Assembly (NCBI GenBank): GCA_946122785.1
Contig: CAMGYJ010000009.1
Coordinates: 31,459,982 to 31,523,981, forward strand
Source of the DNA: Linum tenue
Lineage: Eukaryota > Streptophyta > Magnoliopsida > Malpighiales > Linaceae
Direction: 5' to 3'
Length of the DNA stretch: 64,000 nucleotides
In this document: in pieces, positions 56,827-64,000 of the stretch
How positions within the stretch are numbered: the stretch's first letter is position 1
Layout of the letters: each line of letters begins with the position of its first letter
Notes under the pieces: model-generated
Database searches by the model: none
The model's input: only the letters and a program-made list of their open reading frames with translations
Told to the model about the DNA's origin: nothing
Made by a program: the position numbers and the translations under genes

Positions 56827-58432
56827 ACTCTCCCCCTCTTAATTGGATTTCGTCCCCGAAATCTAAGTGTTGGTCACTTGTGGTGTACATCCTTCGTACA
56901 AACATGTCTCTTCTCACTTACTTGTGGTGACTTGAGAAGTGGAACCATTGAATAACGTCAACCTATTGCCATAAGCATTAGGTTAATCATGTATCTTGAG
57001 GGGTACACTTTTATTAGTTCAGCACACTCCCCCACTTATGCTTTGATGGTCCCTCTGGACGTGTTCCAATTTTTTTTTCTAGCCTTTATCCACAACCTTA
57101 GGCATTGAGGTTCTTTAGCTTCGAAAACAAAAGTACGCATTGCCTTTTCTCATGTCATCCATGATCTCCTCCTCAACCATTCGTCATAAAATCGTGTCAA
57201 TAAACAATTTGTCATCTTGCTTGTCTCCTTTCATAGTCGCTTACATGATTGTTCGCAGTAGAACCTTGTCTCCTCCAGATGAGACATCAATTCTCAGTCC
57301 CTCAGTATCTCCTTATTGTGTTCAAGAAAACTCTCATTCTTTGAGATGAATTTTTTTTTCACGTCCTCCCATCCTCTCAATCTATTCATCAAGAATTTGA
57401 TTCATGGTTTGGGGATATATCTAGAGTTTCGTCGTTTTTGCTCATGATGCTAATCCCTTAGTGTCAGTTATCATCCGATAACATATAGCACAAATTTGTC
57501 ACTTTAGAGTTTAATCTATATCGCCTCTAAATTTTGGCTACGTGCTTGCCATCGCACGTCTCTTTTGTGCTTTAGCATACTTACACCGATCATAAGTTGA
57601 TTATGTCATGAGTTAGCTTCGGGCTGATTGCCTTTACTCTAGCTCCCAACTTGTCCTTTATTCGCCCCATCACATCTACTCTCTATTGGTACCTCTGACT
57701 TTTAAGGTGTTGACTTGAACTTTTGGTCATCTATCTCCTTTCACATCCTTATTTTGATGATGTATCTCGTTGCCGATCGTCCATCGTCATTTCCACCGCA
57801 TGCTAGTTAACGTCTCCTCATCTTGACTCGTTCTCGTACTTAATAGTCTACTGAGCGATCTTGTTCCATCAATCCTCGAGAAATTTATTTTTTCTCAATC
57901 CATGTTATCACTCGTCACGTATTTAGTCTAATGTATCAACAAGTTATCATTAGATTGGGTCTCTCTGACCTCAACTAATATCATGAAACTTGGGATTCTA
58001 AACCCCAAAATGAAATCCGCAATCCTTAAAGGTTTGCAGAATTCCTACTAACTCTTTCAACTCTTGTTTCCCCTGAATCAGGAAACTCCATCCCTCAAAT
58101 TGGGATGTGGCACCTTTTGCACAGATCGATGGTTCCTTGGAGGAGGAAATCACTTTTCAATTTTCGTCTCGAATGACTCGTCAAAAGACTTTCTTCAAAA
58201 GACTTCTCAAATCGATTTCATTTCAAATGTTTCTCTAAAAATGCTCGAAATCATTTTTACTGAATGCAACGGACTCTGACTATGCATCACAACATCAGGT
58301 TGGTCTCAACTCCTGGAAAGTTTAGTGCAAATACGGGTATGGAGTACTCCCCCTCTTTTGAGAGTGATCAGTTCTCAAGAGTGAAAGTAACATACCTATA
58401 ATGCAGAAAACAAACCGGGCTCTGATACCACT
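56827..58432 (-). other. Interior of element C, degenerate
   Basis: It begins (plus strand) with the complement of the purine tract and the FRGRNPIKRG pol end, and finishes with the primer binding site complement (GCTCTGATACCA). The 1.5 kb between has many short frames and no recognisable gag, protease, RT or integrase motif. It probably descends from deleted gag-pol. Confidence 0.6.
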
Positions 58433-61400
58433 TGTAACACCCCACCCTAAAATCATGGGTCGAACCGATGGTTCAACCGCGCAGCGGAAATCACTCGGGG
58501 TTTACGTATTCAAAATCTCGACTCAACTCACATCCACATCATTCTCACATGTTTAAAATTCAACTCATCATAACAATTTACCAAAAATCATATTCTCAAT
58601 TCATTAATCCCTCTTCGTCAAGTTCAAGATTCACCAAACCCAGACTATCAATCTTATGTACTCCATTCATACTCAACTCAAGTTAATGATCATGCTTGAC
58701 CATTGTAAACTATCATGCATGCTCAAAACCCGAATCGTGAAATAAGGATTCTAGAATACACCAATAGGTGAAAAACCTTTTAAATCAAAATCCTCCATCG
58801 ATCATTGTGCAGTGCCAGAGTCATCCTCAATTTATCACACCTGTCACATCTAGAAAGAAAAATGGGTCAGCTACTAAGCTGAGTGTGTGGACCTGGCCTA
58901 TACGGCAAAACTATTGTTAGCATGCCAACACATCATCACATCTTGTTGATTAAAAACACATCATCAACAAATTATCATGCCACACAAAAATCTCATTAAT
59001 CTCTAGATTTCTTTCTAGGTCATCAATCCAAATTCATCTTTAACCCAATTCCTCATGGTATGGCTTTCATTAATCAAGTCGTATATCGACATAAAATCGT
59101 AAACTTACCTCAACTCATGAATCCATCATATCAATCCTTCATTCAAAGTCAACTCATCATTTAAGCATCAAGCATGTCAATCATTCATCCATAATCAAGT
59201 CACCAATTTGGAATTGACCATATCAATCATTCATCCAAAATCAAATCACCAATTTGGAATTGACCATATCAATCATTCATCCAAAATCAAATCACCAATT
59301 TGGCATTAACCATATCAATCATTCAATCAATCATCAATCAAATATCACTTCACGATTTCCTTCATGGAAATCATCTCCATCGTATATATATCATATGCAA
59401 TGCATGAAATGCAGACTCTCCATTTATTATTAATTTGCGCGCTAAGGTCACCATACGCCCACCCCGCTCGAGCTCATCATCTCAGTGGTTATATCAAAAA
59501 CCACAATCTCATCCAATCTAGGATTATCATAAATCCTTTCATCAGGACCGCAGCCCAATCAATCTCATAGGGGTAGGCATAGGCCCTTCTATGTCTATGT
59601 GATTTAACATGATCAAACAATATCAATTTCTCTCTTCCATCATATCTCAATCGATCCAAGAAATCAATAGCGTCCCATTGATATTCCCAGTCCATGCATA
59701 TCTCACATCATCTATGCATACTTTGATGCATTGCATGATCTCAATATAATCATCATCTTCTCAATGATATAAGTAATTCATTCTCTTCAATCAAACGTGA
59801 CAAATCTACCAAGTACTCAATTTATCAATACTTCATTCACTCATCGTAACCATTTAACACATCAAATACAAATCGATCATGATAATATTTCATCCGCATC
59901 ATCATTAATCAAAGCATTCATCATATCAACGTTGTCACAAAATATCTCAGTAATATTTATAATTACCAATCACATTTATACCAATCGATATTCTAATCAC
60001 GTCATAATCATACACGTCAATCGCATCACTAGCAATCAATATCCGTATCGTCATTATCATCATCATCATATCATAATCATATATCATGAACAATATAATT
60101 TCATTCATCATAAATCATTTTATCATACGAACCATATAATCTAAAATACATCGGTTTATCCATATCTTCCATTAATTAATTATAACAAAATAGCAACTAA
60201 ATATATTATGATCAAAATCTCATCTTCATGAATTTCTATTAATCACTTGAAACCATTCTAAGGACCATACTCATATATATAATTCTCATGATTATCAAAG
60301 TTCATTTGAAAAGGTCTCCCCTAATAACACATCTCTCAATAATTATTTCTTAAAGTACAAACTAAATCATAGTTCGTCATGATTCATTAATAAGACTATT
60401 TTCAATATTTCAATTAAATACTCAATTAACCATTTCTCAAAATTAATCATAAAACGTAAATCAAATTAAATCCAAGATAAAATTACTCATGGTAATCACT
60501 TTGAACTCACACTCTAGTTTAAATAATTTTCTCTTAATCACCACTATTCTGAAAATCATAATACGTTCCCTTTAGTAACGAAACCACGTAGAAACCGGTT
60601 TCATTCATCCAAAAAATCCAACAAAGATCACAAATCCTTTGATGTAATTATTCTGACCAGAATTCCTTTTCATATACTAATCCAATTTATAAATACCCAA
60701 TTTCACCCTTTTATCGTCATAACTTCAATTAATTCCGCAAAGTCAATTATTATCACTATAATCATTGTCATGATAATATATCATGACTAATGTCGTCTCA
60801 AGATTCCTCAAATTTCCTTTCCTTATTCTGATCTCAATAGACCTTTTCGGAAAATATTCGGAGTTCACCAAATACATCAACAATTCCAATACGAGATTAA
60901 TAATTATTATCATAACAATCAGTTAACTTCATCAATAATTTCATCCAAGATCACAACCATGAACCAATCACAAATCCATCATAATCATTAATCATCAACT
61001 CAATCATGCGTATTTAGAAATAAACACGTAATTCCGGTTCCCTTTTACCGTAAGCCCACACACCTTATTTATGACGAAATCCGATTCTGTGAAAGCTCTG
61101 GAAATTCCAGATCTTGGTTTCAAAATATTCTCCTCGTTCTCACGATCCTGTAGGTGAAAACGGTTCGTCGTTTGGACGTCAAACGAACGAATTATGAACG
61201 AAATACGAATTCCGTTAGTACTCAAAGTACCAGGGACTAAATACGATATTTACCAGTCAACTAAAAAGAGGTTGACCCGTCTCTGTAGGAAAATTACAGA
61301 GAGGTCCTTTAACCTTTCGATTTACCAAACATGGTACCTGGATGGTTGACATATTCTTCCTCAAACTTGGGAGACTCGGTTCTCCCTCATCCGACGTCCG

Positions 61401-62495
61401 AATTCGATTTCGTCGACACCGTGACGCTCCTGAGATCGCCCTCTTCGCAACCATATTCATCTTTTGAAGTTTTGTTGAAGTTTATTTTTCCAGAATCCGG
61501 CGACACTCCGGCGACGTTCCGGCGAAGCTCCGACGAGGTATCTACAGACCTCCAAATTTAATTTCGTCGAAACTGGGATGCTCCTGGGATCGTCCTCTTT
61601 GTCATGGTACCAGCCTTTTGGAGTTTTGTTGAAGTCGACGACGCCGGTGCCGCCGACGCAACTTTTCGACGAGCCTCCCATGAGCTTCTACGAACCTCCA
61701 ATGGCGATTCTGACTTCGTATTTGGCTTCCGGACCTCCATATTACCCTAACCCAGGCCACAGAAGAGTGGTTTCTTCCTCTTTTCTTTCTTTCTTTCTCA
61801 CACTCTCTTTGGTTCGCATATGATGGTCTGTAATGGTAGTGGTGTAGTGATTGCACAAAAGGAGACTCTTCCTCCTTTCATTTAAGCTCTACAACCGTGC
61901 CTTTACTTAGTGCAGAAATTAGGTGGAGAGAGCCCACTTATCTCTACTCTTGTCTCCCTAATAATTCTCCTACATCTCCCCTGCAAAAGTAATGGGGTGA
62001 TAGCTCCCACCTCCCATAATAATAATGGCAACTTTTCTTTCCATTCATTTGTACACCGATGGACAATAAAAAAAACGAGGCTTGATTGGTATACTCTATT
62101 CTGGATTTGTTCCTTCATAAAACCTCTCCTTGTTGATACGATCGTGTGAGCGCAAACGGCTCGTCGTTTCGATTCCAAACGAAGAAGATGTGCCCAAATT
62201 AGTGTCGACACGTACGTTATTTCAATAACGAAGTCTAGGCTTCAAAATGTCATATCTCACTCGTTTGGCTACTTGGCATCCAAATTTACTTCCGTAAAAT
62301 TCTACGTGATCGTGAAAGAATTTTCTAACTTATGGAGTCAAGTTTTGTTCGAATTCTCTTGTTCATCATTCCAGAATATTCTTTATTTTCTCAAACCATT
62401 ATTTGAGAACGAAATTTCTTCGAGTATGGTTGAAATTCTTGATTCCTCATCAAACCGAATTGATTTACAAATTAACCGAGGTTTGGGATGTTACA
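58433..62495 (-). repeat. LTR of element C, right copy (5' LTR in element sense)
   Basis: 4063 bp, nearly identical to the left copy. The differences I noticed are scattered substitutions and small indels, on the order of tens over 4 kb, which implies a recent insertion. Confidence 0.9.
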
Positions 62496-63010
62496 ATGAT
62501 GCTCTCTGGGCGTATCGCACTGCCTACAAGACACCCATTGGTACTTCACCGTACCGACTTGTCTATGGAAAGGCATGCCATTTGCCCGTGGAGCTAGAGC
62601 ACAAGGCCTTTTGGGCCCTTAAGCTACTCAACTTGGATGTTAGTGTTGCAGGTATTGAGCGCAAAATGCAGATGCTGGAGCTGGAAGAGTGGCGTTGTCA
62701 CGTCTATGAGAACACAAAGCTGTACAAGGAGCGCACTAAGCGCCTGCACGATGCACGGTTGCGGGGTCCGAAAGAGTTCCAGGTTGGTGATCGAGTTCTC
62801 CTTTATAACTCTCGCCTGAAGCTCTTTCCCGGAAAACTCCATTCCCGGTGGTCTGGACCGTTCACGGTCACACAGGTGTTCCCGTATGGCACGATTGAAA
62901 TTTCCAACCCGCAAACTGAGCCATTTAAAGTGAATGGCCATCGTCTCAAGCTCTACCTGGGAGATGAGGTCGAACGTGCGGAGTTGGTAGTGGAACTCGC
63001 GGACCCTTAG
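62496..63010 (+). pseudogene. Athila A integrase, C-terminal part
   Basis: It resumes after element [41 protein letters not shown], then the C-terminal domain [40 protein letters not shown] and [15 protein letters not shown], stop at 63008. This last portion is intact. A chance upstream frame in the LTR of element C runs into it but is not part of the gene. Confidence 0.88.
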
Positions 63011-64000
63011 TTCCGCGATGGGCGTCCAGCTAAAAGACGGTAAAGAAGCGCTTGTGGGGAGGCAACCCCACCACGGTTTGCATTTCTACCCTTTTTACTT
63101 TTTCATTTTTGTCGGTTTTTTGAGTCTTTGAGTCTGTCTGGAGTCTGTCTGGGAAGTATTTCGTGCCTCGGCCGTGTTTTGGTCGCAGCCCGCCCGTGTT
63201 TTAAAAGGGGGGGGGAACAAGGCCGCGGCAGTAAAAACACGGGCGCGGAGCAGGCCGAACACGGTCGTGTTCCAACCCGCCCGTGTTTTGCCCTCCCCCC
63301 TATAAAAATCATTTTTCAGCCTCTCTCCCCCCCGGAACCATTTTTTTTGAAATTTCAACCCCCTCTCTCACCGGAAACTCGGGAGTTCCCTCTTCTCCTT
63401 CGATTTTCCGGCCATAACTCCCTCTCTCGACCTCCAAATCACAAATCGCGACCGCCCCCACGCTCCTGGCGTCGAGGAGCACAATCCCCAAAGGTTTGGG
63501 CTTGTTGGCCGAGGATGGGTCGCCGGCGGCGAGTTCTCCGGCGAGTCTCCAGTGGTTTTCCGGCGACTTGGGGTGTTTTCTTCCACTTTCTTCACCTCTC
63601 CGTGGTATCTACTTGCGTCTCTAGGTGTGTTTCCTTGCCTTTTCTTTATTTCTGGAGAATCGATACCTAGAGTTAGGTGAAGAACTTGTGGTTGTGGCAT
63701 GATTTGGGAACGATTTGGTGGGCCGATGGCGCTCTTTGCGTGCTATATTTTTGTCTCGGATTTCAATTATTCGGCCTACCATTTGCATGTTGGCATTGTA
63801 TGGGGCCTGTGTGGTTTTGTGTGTGTGGTGGATTGATGGTGCTTATTTGGTTTGGATTTGGTGTTTGTTTCACCGGGGGCCTAGTCCACTGTCCAAATCG
63901 CTCGATTTGAGGGTCCCCGGTGAGTTTGGTTGTGTGATTCTCGTGTGTGATGGGTATGCTCGTTTCACTGGGAGTCTAGTCCACTGTCCATATCTTTCGA
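63011..64000 (+). other. Post-pol region of Athila A
   Basis: It opens with the block and hairpin (63054-63071) shared with element B. It then has an array of CACGG-N-CGTG palindromes at 63165-63290 and a TATA-like TATAAAAATC at 63300. CTAGTCCACTGTCC follows twice (about 63882 and 63976), matching element B at 50372. A 180-codon frame at 63128-63670 has no recognisable domain and is probably chance. The 3' LTR is not reached. Confidence 0.5.

Larger units (their letters stand above)
52759..62495 (-). mobile_element. Non-autonomous Tekay-like Gypsy element C with 4.06-kb LTRs
   Basis: LTRs are at 52759-56826 and 58433-62495, with a 1606-bp interior. ATGAT is duplicated at 52754-52758 and 62496-62500. 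The orientation is minus: after the right-hand LTR (TGTTACA) comes TGGTATCAGAGC, the initiator tRNA-Met site, at about 58419-58430. The purine tract AAGAGGGGGAGAGT abuts the left LTR at 56827. The sequence just before the tract, FRGRNPIKRG in one frame, is the C-terminal signature of Tekay/Del pol. The rest of gag-pol is gone or unrecognisable, so it is LARD-like. Confidence 0.85.
38733..64000 (+). mobile_element. Athila-type Ty3/gypsy retrotransposon A, with two nested insertions
   Basis: The 5' LTR is at 38733-40095. The primer binding site TGGCGCCGTTGCCGGGGA (complementary to tRNA-Asp) is at 40102-40119. Gag-protease-RT-RNase H-integrase follow. Integrase is broken at 45632 by element B and at 52758 by element C, and its C-terminus resumes at 62496-63010. 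The post-pol region runs off the window, so the 3' LTR is not seen. Stops, frameshifts and a tandem RNase H duplication show that it is dead. Confidence 0.85.

Noticed and set aside
52759..62495. CRISPR-like or satellite array suggested by long repeated blocks
   Set aside because: The repeats are two 4-kb LTRs with TG...CA ends and a TSD, not spaced short repeats.
63128..63670. 180-codon frame after Athila A pol as a possible env gene
   Set aside because: No signal peptide, membrane span or family similarity; composition follows the repeat array and a GC-rich leader.

Overview
The window is nuclear DNA of a flowering plant, most likely a eudicot. It carries intron-containing A-type cytochrome P450 genes of CYP706 type, Sirevirus/Tork-like Copia, Athila, Tekay and Tat-like Gypsy LTR retrotransposons, an L1-type LINE, and MULE and hAT elements. 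I see no bacterial operon, CRISPR array or rRNA gene. The species cannot be named from the sequence.

Layout. (1) 1-1716 is the 3' end of a Sirevirus-like Copia element (env-like ORF, polypurine tract, 3' LTR). (2) 2.9-19.4 kb is a small CYP706-like cluster. It holds a lone first exon on the minus strand (2921-3853) and two apparently complete two-exon genes on the plus strand (4888-6583 and 17409-19086). The two complete genes are paralogues that share flanking DNA on both sides. A fourth, shattered copy survives as fragments at 23.2 kb and 31.3-31.8 kb. (3) The DNA between and after the P450 genes is packed with DNA transposons. Several can be delimited to the base by target-site duplications (TSDs): MULE-like elements at 8323-9478, 9857-13319, 20370-21614 and 32020-33263; hAT-type elements at 14128-14822, 15620-16083 and 21968-22650; and MITEs at 4043-4453 and 14968-15422. 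The MULE at 8323 carries a broken U-box gene fragment, so it behaves like a Pack-MULE. (4) 23.3-31.3 kb is a minus-strand Copia element without LTRs, split by a second Copia element (24230-28766, TSD GGTTT). (5) 35.2-38.5 kb is a 5'-truncated, dead LINE. (6) 38733 to the window end is one Athila-type Gypsy element. Its integrase gene is interrupted twice, by a non-autonomous Athila (45633-52681) and by a non-autonomous Tekay-like element with 4.06-kb LTRs (52759-62495).

The only plausible functional host genes are the two complete CYP706-like genes. Their family relatives oxidise terpenoids or phenolics at the ER membrane. Everything else is mobile DNA or gene debris, much of it inactivated by C-to-T type stop codons as expected for methylated repeats. 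I found no new enzyme system. The most notable items are the three-level retrotransposon nest; the gag-protease-only Athila with near-identical LTRs and one long intact ORF; the near-perfect 416-bp RNase H duplication in the host Athila; the P450 copy disrupted by Copia; and the palindromic CACGG-CGTG arrays in the Athila LTRs.
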